Notes: generated from the sequence alone by a model not told the origin. A stretch of 64,000 nt of DNA from Acidobacteriota bacterium (GCA_027459505.1 DAIDIE010000040.1:1-64000), one strand, 5' to 3'; positions 17,837 through 26,967 are shown, numbered from the stretch's first letter. Translations and numbers: made by a program.

Positions 17837-20413
17837 CTAGGTGAATGGACGCCGCCGGTGCGAGGTCACTTCCAGACGGATGGAGGTCGGCTCAAGTCCC
17901 GGGGAGGTCGCGCGCAATTCGATTGCACCCGGCTTTTCCTGGGGCCTTACAATCGCCAGACATTGCCCGTGAAAGGTTCGCCGATGAGGTTGGCGGAAAC
18001 TGGCCACGTCTTTGGGATCGGCGCTACCGACCGCGGCGAGTTCTCCCACCCCGCGCAGTTCAAAGCTGACCGGAACAGTCGTATCCGGCAACGGTTGCCC
18101 CTCCGCGTCCACGACTGTGACCATGACATAGCTGAGGTCGTCGCGGCTGGCCGCCAGGCGGCGCCGGTCCGCGGTAAGATGCAAGCGGCGCGCGGGTCCG
18201 GCGGTACGGAATGAGATGGCGCCAACTTCGCGGCCTTGTTCGTAGGCCACCGCCTTCAACACGCCCGCACGATAGGGCACGGTGAATTCGGCTTGAAGAG
18301 CATCGGCGGGGGTAAGCCGCTTTTCACCGGCCGGCGCGCCATTCAACCAGAGTTTCACCTCGTCTGCGCGCGTGTACACCCGGACGGTGAGCGGCGTTCC
18401 CTCCAGCCCCGGCCAGGTCCAACTGCGCAGCTCATCGCTCCAGCCCCAGGGGCTGGTGGTTTCGGTCCAGCCCTGTGGAACCGGGCGCTGCACGGCCATC
18501 TCCACCGGACTCCGGCGCCACACCACATCGCGGTAGTACGACTGGGGCTTCTTGTTTCCGATTAAGTCGATATCACCACAATAGGAATTGAACCAGGGAT
18601 AGGGCCGGACCAAATCATCCGGTCCAGGGTGGTTGGCGATGGTGGCATGGCCTATGCCCGACTCGCCAAGGTAGTCCATTGCGGTCCAGACAAAGTCGCC
18701 CAGAACCCAACTATCTTTTTCAATCGCCTGCCAGTTCTGATAGGCCTGATTGGGAAACGATTCCGTGCCCACCATAACGCGTTGCGGGTAGGTGACATGG
18801 TCGGGTTGGTATTGCTGCAACTCGTAGTTGTAGCCGCCAACATCCAGGTAGGAGAAAGCCGGCTGCATGTCCCGCCAGGTCTGCTTGGGATGATCCCAGG
18901 GTCCGCAGATGGCGGCAGTGACCTTACGGGTGGGGTCCAGCGAGTGCACATAAGTCGCCAGCTCGTGTCCGATGGCGAGTCCCTGGGGCTCGGCGCGTTC
19001 GTGGATCTCGTTGCCGATACTCCATAAAATGACGCTGGGGTGGTTGCGATCGCGCTGGATCATGCTCTCGAGATCGCGGCGCCACCACTGCCGGAAGTAC
19101 AGGTGGTAATCCTGCGGATTCTTGCCATCTTCCCAGCAATCGAAGGCTTCATCGATCACCAGCATACCCAGACGGTCGCAGGCATTGAGGAAATCCGGTG
19201 ATGGAGGGTTGTGGCTGGTACGGATGGCGTTAAAGCCCTGGGCTTTCAACAACTCGACGCGGCGCTCTTCGGCTCGCGGAATCGCCGCCGAACCCAATGG
19301 GCCATTGTCGTGATGTACACAGCCGCCGCGCAGCTTCACGCTTTCGCCATTGATACGCAGACCATGGCTGGCGTCGATTTCGACTTTGCGGATGCCGATC
19401 ACCTGCGTTGTCGCATCCGCGAGCCTTCCCTCTGTTTCCAGCAGAACCTCGGCGCGGTAGAGGTGCGGATCACGAGGCGACCACAGGTGCGGACGGGTGA
19501 CATGGAAGGCGCAGCGCGCGGCCTGCTTGCCATTGCCGGCGACGGTTACGGCTGTTTGCGCGGTGGCGGCGACGCGCCCGGCGGCGTCAACGAGGCGCGC
19601 ACGCAATGTGGCTGGTGCAGCTTGGGCTCCGCCGTTGTGCAGCATGACATCCAGATTCACGAGGGCGGCTTCCGCACTGACCTCCAGAGTCGTGACATAT
19701 ACTCCGTGGACCGGAATCCGCAGAGGACCGCTGAGAGAGAGCCAGACTTTGCGAAAAATACCCGAGCCGGAATACCAGCGGCTGTTGCGGCCGGCATTGT
19801 TTACCCGCACTGCGATAGTGTTCTCTCCGTCGCGCAAATGGGGAGTCAGGTCGAAGGCAAACTCCGTGTACCCGTAAGGATGATTGCCGAGGTGGACACC
19901 ATTCAGCCAAACATCGGCGTTCATGTAGACGCCATCGAAGATAATCTGTGCCGTTCCTCCCTGCGAGAGGCGCGGTTTTGCAAATGTCTTGCGATACCAA
20001 CCGGTGCCACCAACGGTCCAACCGGTCGCGCCTTGCCCCTGGCTGGCGAGCAGATCGAAGGGGCCGGTCCGGGTGGGAGGTGTGCCTTCTGTCCAGATCG
20101 TGCCTGCGCCGTTGGCGCCCGCGGGAACGTCGCGATCTTCAATGCTCCAATCGTGGGGAACATCGAGCAGGCGCCAATGCGCATCCTGAAAACCGGCCGC
20201 TTCCGCGCCGGGAGCGTCGCCGCGATAGAAGCGCCACTTGGCCGTGAAGAAGGTCAGGCGTTGTGCAGCGCGCGCCTGCGCTTCGCGCCAGGGAACGCGC
20301 CCAGCGCCGCCGGCGGGTTTTGCGAAAACACCGGTGGGAACGATGGCGGCGGCAGCGGTGGTTGCGATGCCTTGTAGGGCGGCGCGGCGGGTCCAGGGCT
20401 TATCGACACTCAT
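17837..20413 (-). CDS. Glycoside hydrolase family 2 (beta-galactosidase-like), Tat-exported
   Basis: An 858-residue secreted GH2 enzyme. I start at MSVDKPWTRRAALQG (20413) because it opens a twin-arginine signal ending VPTGVFA; the frame is open further upstream without homology. Order: N-terminal sugar-binding jelly roll (about 60-220), Ig-like GH2 domain (220-330), then the TIM barrel with acid/base Glu in ILWSIGNEIHER and nucleophile Glu in VMVGTESFPNQ. A DUF4982-like module and a C-terminal Ig/invasin-like domain (YVMVTVVDAEGQPLPDTTVP) follow. It converges on the serine hydrolase gene with a 10-bp gap. Linkage specificity cannot be called; beta-galactosidase is the usual annotation. Confidence 0.9.
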   Translation of the reverse strand: MSVDKPWTRRAALQGIATTAAAAIVPTGVFAKPAGGAGRVPWREAQARAAQRLTFFTAKWRFYRGDAPGAEAAGFQDAHWRLLDVPHDWSIEDRDVPAGANGAGTIWTEGTPPTRTGPFDLLASQGQGATGWTVGGTGWYRKTFAKPRLSQGGTAQIIFDGVYMNADVWLNGVHLGNHPYGYTEFAFDLTPHLRDGENTIAVRVNNAGRNSRWYSGSGIFRKVWLSLSGPLRIPVHGVYVTTLEVSAEAALVNLDVMLHNGGAQAAPATLRARLVDAAGRVAATAQTAVTVAGNGKQAARCAFHVTRPHLWSPRDPHLYRAEVLLETEGRLADATTQVIGIRKVEIDASHGLRINGESVKLRGGCVHHDNGPLGSAAIPRAEERRVELLKAQGFNAIRTSHNPPSPDFLNACDRLGMLVIDEAFDCWEDGKNPQDYHLYFRQWWRRDLESMIQRDRNHPSVILWSIGNEIHERAEPQGLAIGHELATYVHSLDPTRKVTAAICGPWDHPKQTWRDMQPAFSYLDVGGYNYELQQYQPDHVTYPQRVMVGTESFPNQAYQNWQAIEKDSWVLGDFVWTAMDYLGESGIGHATIANHPGPDDLVRPYPWFNSYCGDIDLIGNKKPQSYYRDVVWRRSPVEMAVQRPVPQGWTETTSPWGWSDELRSWTWPGLEGTPLTVRVYTRADEVKLWLNGAPAGEKRLTPADALQAEFTVPYRAGVLKAVAYEQGREVGAISFRTAGPARRLHLTADRRRLAASRDDLSYVMVTVVDAEGQPLPDTTVPVSFELRGVGELAAVGSADPKDVASFRQPHRRTFHGQCLAIVRPQEKPGAIELRATSPGLEPTSIRLEVTSHRRRPFT

Positions 20414-20627
20414 GGCGACATTATGCCAAGGAACAACGTTTTGGCCCCTTGCGCCCTGGTGGGTATTGGTGTTGATGGCGAAGCTCCCCTGTTGACCACT
20501 GGGAGTGGCCGGGGAGCGAGACACGCTGTTTTGTTTGCGGGACGGGCTCTGTTTCTCCAAGTTGCTGAAATGGCGCGATTTACTGGGCGCTGTTCACGCT
20601 CTCAGCGCGTGCTGTGTGTGTCTCATT

Positions 20628-21953
20628 TCAGAGGCCCGAGGCACGGGCGCGGGCAGCTTGCTGTTGCCCAGCGGGGGCTGGCGAGGGTGCTTCTGCAACC
20701 GCTTCGGCGGCCGAGCTGGCAACGATCAGCTCTGACAGCGAAGCCGCGCAGCGTTTCATGGCGCTGCTCATAGGAGACGGCGGCTGCGACTGTTGCTGGG
20801 CCGCCTCCCGCTCCTGCTCGGCCTGCATACGTTCACGCAGGGCATCTTCTTCCGCGCGCTCGGCGGCTTCCATTCGGAGCTCCTCTACCAGGCTGAACGG
20901 TTGGTTTTCAGACATTGAGGCCGCCAGGCCGGCGGCGTTGATCATGGCGGCAGCCGGATGCAGCGGGGAACTTGACGAAATCACGAAGCGCAGCAGATTG
21001 CGGTCATTATGCTCGAAGGCGAGTCCGTTCAGGAGGCACGGCCTCGTCTCCTGAGCCGCCCGCTGGCATTGCTTTCCGTTGGGTCGCTGGCACGTTCTCC
21101 AGTGAGAACGTGAAGCCGCCGAGGCCGGGCTCCTCCCCCGCGCGAGGGGACCGCCCTTCGGAATTTCGCGGCCCTCCACCTGCGATTTCCTCCCACAGGG
21201 AGGACTCGGTGGCTCGCTCCTCAGGAGCAAGGCGTAGGGCTGCATCGAGATCACGAATTCGCGCGCCTCACGCGAGAGCCACTGCCGGAAGGCCGGGTTT
21301 TTCAACCAGCGATAAAAGGTCGCGCGCGGCACGTCAGCCTGCAGGCATAACTGGCGCAGGTTAGGAAACCGGCCTTTGACGATGTCCGGCGAGCAGAAGG
21401 CATGCAGGAGACGCAGTTGCGCGCGGGTTGGGGTGAAGAGGGTCAGGGAAACCGCTTCGGGGGTTTCGACAGTTTGACGGGAGCAACCGGCTGTGGGCCG
21501 CGGGGATGTAGAAGGCACGGCCTCGTCTCCTGAGCCGCCCGCCGGCATTGCTTTCCGTTGGGTCGCTGGCACGTTCTCCAGTGAGGACGTGAAGCCGCCG
21601 ATGCCGGGCTCCTCTCCCGCGCGAGGGGCCCACCCTTCGGAATTTCGCGGCCCTCCACCTGCGATTTCCTCCCGCAGGGAGGACTCGGTGGCTCGCTTCT
21701 CAGGCTCGGGCTGGGGCGGTCGAGGCGGAAGCGGCATGGTCGAGACTGGTTCCAGGCGCGGAGTGTCAGGTGCTGGCGACGGGGTCGCCGCCATGGGTAA
21801 GCCGCCAGACGGGCTCTCCGGCGCAGCTGGGTGCGCAGTGTTGCTCGCGACCGGTGTAGCTTGTTCAGGCGTCGCCGGTGCGGCCCAGCCTTGGCGATTG
21901 CGTGACGGATGGGGTTTGCCGTGGCGATGGTGTTTCTTGTTTTTGCGGGACAT
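20628..21953 (-). CDS. HTH protein containing two in-frame copies of the dispersed 191-bp repeat
   Basis: A 441-residue protein. Residues 1-84 are a basic (SRKNKKHHRHGK) then Pro/Ala-rich tail. Residues about 85-148 are encoded by repeat copy 2. Residues 160-240 hold a helix-turn-helix like those of insertion-element/terminase-type proteins (NLRQLCLQADVPRATFYRWL, NPAFRQWLSREA). Residues about 245-308 are encoded by repeat copy 1, read in a different frame from copy 2. The rest is helical, with an acidic/Gln segment (RMEAAERAEEDALRERMQ) and Ala-rich end. Without the repeats it would be about 313 residues. The ATG has a perfect AGGAGG 8 nt upstream inside a 9-bp inverted repeat. No partner gene is evident; role unknown, possibly DNA binding. 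Confidence 0.65.
   Translation of the reverse strand: MSRKNKKHHRHGKPHPSRNRQGWAAPATPEQATPVASNTAHPAAPESPSGGLPMAATPSPAPDTPRLEPVSTMPLPPRPPQPEPEKRATESSLREEIAGGGPRNSEGWAPRAGEEPGIGGFTSSLENVPATQRKAMPAGGSGDEAVPSTSPRPTAGCSRQTVETPEAVSLTLFTPTRAQLRLLHAFCSPDIVKGRFPNLRQLCLQADVPRATFYRWLKNPAFRQWLSREAREFVISMQPYALLLRSEPPSPPCGRKSQVEGREIPKGGPLARGRSPASAASRSHWRTCQRPNGKQCQRAAQETRPCLLNGLAFEHNDRNLLRFVISSSSPLHPAAAMINAAGLAASMSENQPFSLVEELRMEAAERAEEDALRERMQAEQEREAAQQQSQPPSPMSSAMKRCAASLSELIVASSAAEAVAEAPSPAPAGQQQAARARASGL
21031..21221 (+). repeat. Dispersed structured repeat, copy 1 (191 bp)
   Basis: Starts AGGAGGCACGGCCTC and ends GGTGGCTCGCTCCT. It contains hairpins GAGGC-ACG-GCCTC, ACGTTCTC-CAGT-GAGAACGT (21092-21111) and CCTCCC-ACA-GGGAGG. 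TCAGGAG occurs at 21029-21035 and 21221-21227, exactly 192 bp (64 codons) apart, a possible target duplication. It is inside the HTH gene and keeps its frame open. Confidence 0.85.
21510..21700 (+). repeat. Dispersed structured repeat, copy 2 (191 bp)
   Basis: Same length and orientation as copy 1. Termini are AGAAG...CTTCT instead of AGGAG...CTCCT, a compensatory pair of changes that keeps the ends complementary. In the central hairpin one arm reads GAGGACGT, preserving a G-T pair. Lies inside the HTH gene, read in a different frame from copy 1. Confidence 0.85.
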
Positions 21954-21954
21954 G

Positions 21955-21977
21955 TAACTAACCTCCTCGGTTAGTTA
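21955..21977 (-). promoter_or_regulatory. Perfect 9-bp inverted repeat enclosing the Shine-Dalgarno of the HTH gene
   Basis: On the coding strand TAACTAACC-GAGGA-GGTTAGTTA stands two bases before the start codon ATG (21953). AGGAGG spans the loop and the base of the second arm, so folding of the mRNA would mask part of the ribosome binding site; as DNA it is a textbook operator. Since the product has an HTH, autoregulation is plausible but unproven. Confidence 0.6.
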
Positions 21978-22069
21978 GATGCCCGCAATTGTTGCAAAAT
22001 TATGACTTTTCACCCCGCCCTGATGGGTGGGGGCGTTGCAAAGAGCCGGAACGCGCCGTCGGAAGCGTG

Positions 22070-23932
22070 CTACTCGACGGTGACCGACTTGGCCAGATTA
22101 CGAGGCTGATCCACGTCGCAGCCGCGGCGCACGGCGATGTGATAGGCCAGCAGCTGCAATGGGATCATCTCCAGGATGGGCAGCAGCAGCTCGGGAGCGT
22201 GCGGGATTTCCACGACCAGGTCGGAAGCTTCGCGGGCATCCAGATCGCCCTCGTTGACGATGGAGAGCACAACGCCTTCACGAGCTTTGACCTCTTTGAT
22301 GTTGCTGATGGTTTTTTCGTAGCGCAGCACTGACATGGGGTCATTGACGTCGCGCGTGGCAATGACGACGACTGGGAGGTTTTCGTCGATCAGGGCGTTG
22401 GGGCCATGCTTCATCTCGCCGGCGGGGTAGCCTTCGGCGTGGATATAGGAAATTTCCTTGAGCTTGAGCGCGCCTTCGAGAGCGATAGGGTAATGAATAC
22501 CACGGCCGAGGTAGAGGAAATCGCGGCTGTGGTAGAAGCGTTTGGCGAGCGCGTCGTAGTCTTCGTTGTGAGCCAGCAGGGACTCGAGCTGACCGGGGAG
22601 GCGGTCGAAGTGCTCCATGAAGCGCAGGAGTTCATCTTCGCCAAGGGTGCCGCGGACACGGCCCAGGTAGAGGGCCAGCACCGCGAGGGCGGTGAGCTGC
22701 GCGGTAAAGGCCTTGGTGGAGGCCACGCCGATCTCGGGTCCGGCATGGGTATAGAGGGTGCCGTTGGCCTCGCGTGTGAGCATGCTGCCCACGACATTGC
22801 AGATGGAAAGGGACTTGCCTCCCTGGCCCCGGACTTCACGTAAGGCGGCAAGGGTATCGGCGGTTTCGCCGGATTGGGAAATGAAAACGGAAAGCTGGTC
22901 CTTGGGGACGACGGGCTCGCGGTAGCGGAACTCGCTGCCATAGTCCACCTCGACAGGGAGGCGGGCGAGGCGCTCAATCATGAACTTGCCAGCCAAGGCG
23001 GCGTGCCAGGAAGTACCGCAGGCGATGATGCGCAGCGACTTGAAGGCGCGGAAGTCGGCCTCGGTCAGCTCCATTTCATCCAGAAAAACCTGCTTCTGTT
23101 CCAGCGAGATGCGGCCGCGCATGGTGTCGCGCACGGCGCGCGGCTGCTCGTGGATTTCCTTCAGCATGAAGTGCTTGTAGCCGCCCTTTTCCGCCATGAT
23201 CGGATCCCAGGTGACGTGGATGGCCTGGCGGGTGACGGGTTGGCCTTTGAAGTCCATGTAGCTGACGCCATCGGCGGTAATGACGGCGACGTCGCCATCA
23301 TTGAGGAAGACCACGTCGCGGGTGTGGTGCAGGATGGCTGGAATATCGCTGGCAATGAAGTTTTCGTTGTTTCCGAGGCCGACCACAGCGGGCGGTCCAT
23401 TGCGCACCGCCACAATCTTTCCGGGATCGCGGGTGGATAAGATAGCGAGGGCATAGACGCCGCTGAGCTCACCCAGCATGCGCAGCACCGCCTTTTCCAG
23501 CGAAGGTTCGTTGTAGTCTTCCAGCAGGTGGGCCAGCACTTCGGTATCCGTCTCGGTACGGAACTGGTGGCCGGCGGCCTGCAGGCGGCGCTTCAACTGC
23601 ATGTAGTTTTCGATGATGCCGTTATGCACGACAACGATCTGGCCCTTGCAGTCGCGGTGCGGATGCGCGTTCTCTTCGGTGGGGCGGCCGTGGGTAGCCC
23701 AGCGGGTATGGCCAATGCCGTAGGTTCCGGTCAGGGGCTGGGTGCTGAGGACCTGCTCGAGATTGCGCAGCTTGCCGCTGGCGCGGCGCACATCAAGGCG
23801 GCAGTCGCCGTTCGTACCGGCAATGACGGCAATACCGGCGGAGTCATAGCCGCGGTACTCCAGGCGGCGCAGCCCTTCCAGGACTACCGGAACAACATCT
23901 TTGGCGCCAACGTAACCGACGATTCCACACAT
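22070..23932 (-). CDS. glmS: Glutamine-fructose-6-phosphate aminotransferase
   Basis: A 620-residue cytosolic enzyme making glucosamine-6-phosphate from fructose-6-phosphate and glutamine, the entry to peptidoglycan and LPS amino sugars. The start at 23932 is fixed by Met-Cys ([10 protein letters not shown]), as Cys must be N-terminal for the glutaminase. The Ntn domain shows [21 protein letters not shown] and [10 protein letters not shown]; two SIS domains follow with [28 protein letters not shown] and a typical end AKSVTVE. Upstream are stem-loops in the leader. It lies 180 bp after purS on the same strand. Confidence 0.96.
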   Translation of the reverse strand: MCGIVGYVGAKDVVPVVLEGLRRLEYRGYDSAGIAVIAGTNGDCRLDVRRASGKLRNLEQVLSTQPLTGTYGIGHTRWATHGRPTEENAHPHRDCKGQIVVVHNGIIENYMQLKRRLQAAGHQFRTETDTEVLAHLLEDYNEPSLEKAVLRMLGELSGVYALAILSTRDPGKIVAVRNGPPAVVGLGNNENFIASDIPAILHHTRDVVFLNDGDVAVITADGVSYMDFKGQPVTRQAIHVTWDPIMAEKGGYKHFMLKEIHEQPRAVRDTMRGRISLEQKQVFLDEMELTEADFRAFKSLRIIACGTSWHAALAGKFMIERLARLPVEVDYGSEFRYREPVVPKDQLSVFISQSGETADTLAALREVRGQGGKSLSICNVVGSMLTREANGTLYTHAGPEIGVASTKAFTAQLTALAVLALYLGRVRGTLGEDELLRFMEHFDRLPGQLESLLAHNEDYDALAKRFYHSRDFLYLGRGIHYPIALEGALKLKEISYIHAEGYPAGEMKHGPNALIDENLPVVVIATRDVNDPMSVLRYEKTISNIKEVKAREGVVLSIVNEGDLDAREASDLVVEIPHAPELLLPILEMIPLQLLAYHIAVRRGCDVDQPRNLAKSVTVE

Positions 23933-24020
23933 GATGAAAACTCCTCTGCACGCCGGGCGGCGCGGCTCCGGAAAAAGCGGAGCAAACATCCATTGGATGC
24001 GGCTCTGGCATGAAGAGCAG
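23933..24020 (-). promoter_or_regulatory. Stem-loop-rich leader of glmS
   Basis: On the minus strand, between purS and glmS, three small hairpins precede an AGAGGAGT ribosome site: CATCC-AAT-GGATG, GCTCCG-CTTTTTC-CGGAGC and GCCG-CC-CGGC. They do not resemble the glmS ribozyme, which has a pseudoknotted core I cannot find. They may be attenuator or regulatory-RNA structures, or simply palindromic spacer. Confidence 0.3.
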
Positions 24021-24112
24021 CTCTGGATCTCGACCGCTTTTCCACTCGCCCGGAGCGAATGGCGCCAGCGGCCTTGGCGTTGCGCGGCACGTGGCGCTTC
24101 GCCAGCCGCCGG

Positions 24113-24355
24113 CTATTCCCAGCGGATTGAATACTCTTCCATGACAGGATTAGTCAGCACCTCGCGCGCCGCCTTCTCCACCTGGGCGCGAGCCTGCTCC
24201 TGGGTCAGCTCCGGAGCCAGAACCAGCTCAAAATACTTGCCCTGACGCACCTCACTCAGACCGCTGTGTCCCATCTTCTGCAGGGCGGCCTGGATGGCCT
24301 TTCCCTGGGGATCGAGAACGGTTTTCTTGAGGGAGACGGTGACGTAGGCCTTCAT
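24113..24355 (-). CDS. purS: Phosphoribosylformylglycinamidine synthase subunit PurS
   Basis: An 80-residue protein that with PurL and PurQ makes FGAM in purine synthesis, shuttling ammonia between PurQ and small-type PurL. The full family pattern is seen: KAYVTVSLKKTVLDPQGKAI, GHSGLSEVRQGKYFELVL and the C-terminal LTNPVMEEYSI. The start at 24355 matches family length; the frame extends upstream without homology. TGCTAAACT, an extended -10, ends 8 nt before the ATG, so a leaderless transcript is possible. purL and purQ are not in the window. Confidence 0.92.
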   Translation of the reverse strand: MKAYVTVSLKKTVLDPQGKAIQAALQKMGHSGLSEVRQGKYFELVLAPELTQEQARAQVEKAAREVLTNPVMEEYSIRWE

Positions 24356-24428
24356 GAGCAACCAGTTTAGCAGAGCTGGCCACTGCTTCTTTTCCTCGCC
24401 GCCGCCCGCGGTGGATCGCCAGCGGCAC

Positions 24429-24543
24429 GGCCGCTTTTGTTCCACTGCTTCGTCGTCCGGCCCCCACCCCACCCCACCCCACGCCGCGCGGCGCGGGGAC
24501 CCCGGGCGAAGCTAACGGATGGTGGCCGCGCTTCACTAGCCCG
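24429..24543 (+). repeat. Second dispersed palindromic repeat, copy R1
   Basis: Starts GGCCGCTTTTGTTCCAC, contains a palindromic core CGCCGCGCGGCG and a CCCCA tandem run, and ends CTTCACTAGCCCG. It aligns along its whole length with 38271-38380 (R2). It ends 85 bp before the Phd-type antitoxin gene. Confidence 0.7.
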
Positions 24544-24628
24544 AGTTCGTCGTGGCTCGCCTGGCGAGAACGCTTCTCCACGAATAGCGCAATGAACTGA
24601 GCCTAGTAAACTAAGTCCGGGTGATCCG

Positions 24629-24874
24629 ATGAAGACGATTAATATTCATCAAGCGAAGGCGCACCTTTCGCGTCTCGTCGAGGAAGCGGCCCAAGGCTCC
24701 TCTTTCATTATTGCCAAAGCCGGCCGGCCCATGGTCAAGGTGGTCCCGCTGCGTGCTTCGGAAAAGCCCGCGCCCAAGCGCCTGGACTTTTTGAAAGGCG
24801 CGTTTTCCATTCCCGAGGATTTTGACACCCTCGGTGGGGAGGCCATTGAACGCCTTTTCCGGGGCGGTCAATGA
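24629..24874 (+). CDS. Phd/YefM-family antitoxin
   Basis: An 81-residue type II antitoxin. The N-terminal Phd fold is clear (MKTINIHQAKAHLSRLVEEA, FIIAKAGRPMVKVVPL); the C-terminal part (FSIPEDFDTLGGEAIERLF) is the toxin-binding tail. It would repress its own promoter and neutralise the PIN toxin. Its TGA overlaps the toxin ATG as ATGA at 24871-24874, so the two are translationally coupled. TAGT-AA-ACTA at 24605-24614 is a short palindrome upstream that might be the operator. Confidence 0.88.
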   Translation: MKTINIHQAKAHLSRLVEEAAQGSSFIIAKAGRPMVKVVPLRASEKPAPKRLDFLKGAFSIPEDFDTLGGEAIERLFRGGQ

Positions 24875-25258
24875 AGCTCCTGCTCGACACTCATCTGCAT
24901 TGTGTGGGCAGCTTCCAATTCCGCTCGTCTTCCCCGAGCGGCACGGACGCTCATTGAAAAGCCGGACAACGAACTCTTCTTCAGCTCTGCCAGTATTTGG
25001 GAGCTCGCGATCAAGCAGTTTCAGTCCAGAAGCGGCCTGAACGTGAATGCGAACATCCTGTATCACGGGCTGGCGGAAAACGGCTATAGAGAACTCGCCA
25101 TTACGAGCACCCACACGCTCGGGGTGGCGGAACTCCCTGCGCTGCACAACGATCCGTTTGACCGGCTGCTCATCAGCCAGGCGGCGCAAGAGGGTCTGCT
25201 GTTGCTCACCCGCGACAGCAGGATCGCCGATTACCCAGGACCCATCCGTTTGGTCTAG
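24871..25258 (+). pseudogene. PIN-domain toxin (VapC-like), frameshifted
   Basis: The gene starts MKLLLDTH (first PIN aspartate) but at about codon 9 the frame shifts and ends at a TGA near 24958. From 24902 the +1 frame continues with perfect family sequence: WAASNSARLPRAARTLIEK, FFSSASIWELAIKQF, LPALHNDPFDRLLISQA and LLLTRDSRIADY, so all four acidic residues survive across the two frames. One inserted base around 24894-24900 explains it. Without toxin activity the antitoxin is an orphan. A sequencing error is the alternative. It converges on the mutase gene. Confidence 0.8.
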
Positions 25259-25288
25259 GAACCACGATGGCCCAGGGGCCACGGCTGA

Positions 25289-26920
25289 CTACAGCACCAC
25301 CGCCTCCTGGTAGCGGCCAAAGATCTTCTCCATGGCCTCCGCCATTTCGCCGGTGGTGCAGCCCGCCTGGACCGCCGCCACCAATTTTGGCATCAGGTTG
25401 TCGCCGCCCCGGGCGGCCGCGGTGACAGCGGCCAGCGCCTCCGCCGCGCGCTCCCTGTCTCGCTGCCGCCGCCATTGCTGCAACTCGCGGCACTGCGCGG
25501 CTTCTAACTCGGCGTCAATGCGCAGCACGTTCATGGGTCCTTCCGGTTCGCTTACGAATTGGTTGACGCCCACCACTACCTGCTCACCCGACTCCATGCG
25601 GCGCTGCGCCGCGTAGGCGGCGGACTGGATCTCGCGCTGCACAAATCCGGTTTCAATGCCGCGCAGCATGCCTTTTCCCACCGAACCGTCACCCAGGGTG
25701 GCGACGCGCTGCAGAAGCTGCTCGGCTTTTTCCTCCAACTCATTCGTCAGGGACTCCAGGTAGTAGGAGCCCGCCAGCGGGTCTACCACGTCGGCAACGC
25801 CGGTTTCGTTGGCGAGCACCTGCTGCGTTCGCAGGGCCACGCGGGCGGCCTCTTCAGTGGGGAGACCGAGGGCCTCGTCGTAAGAGTTGGTATGCAGCGA
25901 TTGCGTACCACCCAGTACCGCCGCGAGCGCCTGGTATGCGGTTCGCACCACGTTCACCTGCGGCTGTTGCGCGGTGAGGGTGGAGCCGGCCGTCTGGGTA
26001 TGAAAGCGCAGCATCCAGGAGCGGGGATTTTTGGCGCCGTAAAGTTCGCGCATGCGGCGCGCCCACATGCGGCGGGCAGCGCGGAACTTGGCGATTTCTT
26101 CAAAAAGGTTGTTATGGGCATTGAAGAAAAACGAAAGGCGGGGAGCGAATTGGTCCAACTCGAGCCCGCGTTCCAGGGCCGCCTCGACGTAGGCCATGCC
26201 GTTGCCCAGGGTGAAGGCCAGCTCCTGAGCGGCGGTGCAGCCGGCCTCGCGCATGTGATAGCCGGAAATCGAGATGCTATTCCATTCCGGGATCTCCCGC
26301 GCGCAGTACTCAAAAATATCAGTGACCAAGCGCAGCCCCGCCGCCACGGGATAGATGTAGGTGCCGCGCGCAATGTACTCCTTGAGGATGTCGTTTTGCA
26401 CGGTGCCGCGCAGTTGCGCGGACGCCACCCCCTGTTCGGCCGCCACACTGACGTAGTAGGCAAGCAGGATTCCCGCCGTGGCGTTGATGGTCATGGAGGA
26501 GGAGACACGGTCGAGCGGAATTTCTTCCAGCAGGCGGCGCATGTCGCCTAAATGGGCAACCGCCACCCCCACCCGGCCGACTTCCCCATACGCCAGTGGG
26601 TGATCGCTATCCATGCCCATCTGGGTGGGCAGATCGAAGGCGATGGAGAGGCCCGTGGTGCCCTGGCTCAGCAGGTAGCGGTAACGCTGGTTGGATTCGC
26701 GGGCGCTGCCAAAGCCGGCATATTGCCGCATGGTCCAGAGGCGGCCGCGGTACATGTCGGGCTGGACGCCACGCGTAAAGGGATACTCTCCGGGGGCGCC
26801 GAGCGCGGAGGCGGGATCAAAGCCGGCAAGATCGGTGGAATTGTAGGAAGCTTTTAGGCGAATCCCGGAACTGGTGGCGCGTTGACGGATGGAAGGGGCG
26901 GGTTGATCAGGCTTGCTCAC
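25289..26920 (-). CDS. Methylmalonyl-CoA mutase-type acyl-CoA mutase, large (catalytic) subunit
   Basis: A 543-residue B12-dependent mutase TIM-barrel subunit lacking the C-terminal cobalamin-binding domain, which must come from a separate small subunit not in this window. Substrate-site residues match methylmalonyl-CoA mutase: Tyr in [11 protein letters not shown] (Tyr89 in P. shermanii) and Arg in [13 protein letters not shown] (Arg207), rather than the Phe/Gln of isobutyryl-CoA mutase. Also [16 protein letters not shown] and [16 protein letters not shown] take a GTG at 26920 ([10 protein letters not shown]); the frame continues upstream through a dispersed repeat with no homology. Role: interconversion of succinyl- and methylmalonyl-CoA in propionate metabolism. 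Confidence 0.9.
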   Translation of the reverse strand: MSKPDQPAPSIRQRATSSGIRLKASYNSTDLAGFDPASALGAPGEYPFTRGVQPDMYRGRLWTMRQYAGFGSARESNQRYRYLLSQGTTGLSIAFDLPTQMGMDSDHPLAYGEVGRVGVAVAHLGDMRRLLEEIPLDRVSSSMTINATAGILLAYYVSVAAEQGVASAQLRGTVQNDILKEYIARGTYIYPVAAGLRLVTDIFEYCAREIPEWNSISISGYHMREAGCTAAQELAFTLGNGMAYVEAALERGLELDQFAPRLSFFFNAHNNLFEEIAKFRAARRMWARRMRELYGAKNPRSWMLRFHTQTAGSTLTAQQPQVNVVRTAYQALAAVLGGTQSLHTNSYDEALGLPTEEAARVALRTQQVLANETGVADVVDPLAGSYYLESLTNELEEKAEQLLQRVATLGDGSVGKGMLRGIETGFVQREIQSAAYAAQRRMESGEQVVVGVNQFVSEPEGPMNVLRIDAELEAAQCRELQQWRRQRDRERAAEALAAVTAAARGGDNLMPKLVAAVQAGCTTGEMAEAMEKIFGRYQEAVVL

Positions 26921-26967
26921 GCGTTCAGGATAGCGCCTGGGAGGGGTTGTGAGCAGGGCGGGCGGCG

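Noticed and set aside
23933-24112. glmS ribozyme upstream of glmS
   Set aside because: The hairpins present do not form the ribozyme's conserved pseudoknotted core; that ribozyme is essentially confined to Firmicutes and relatives.
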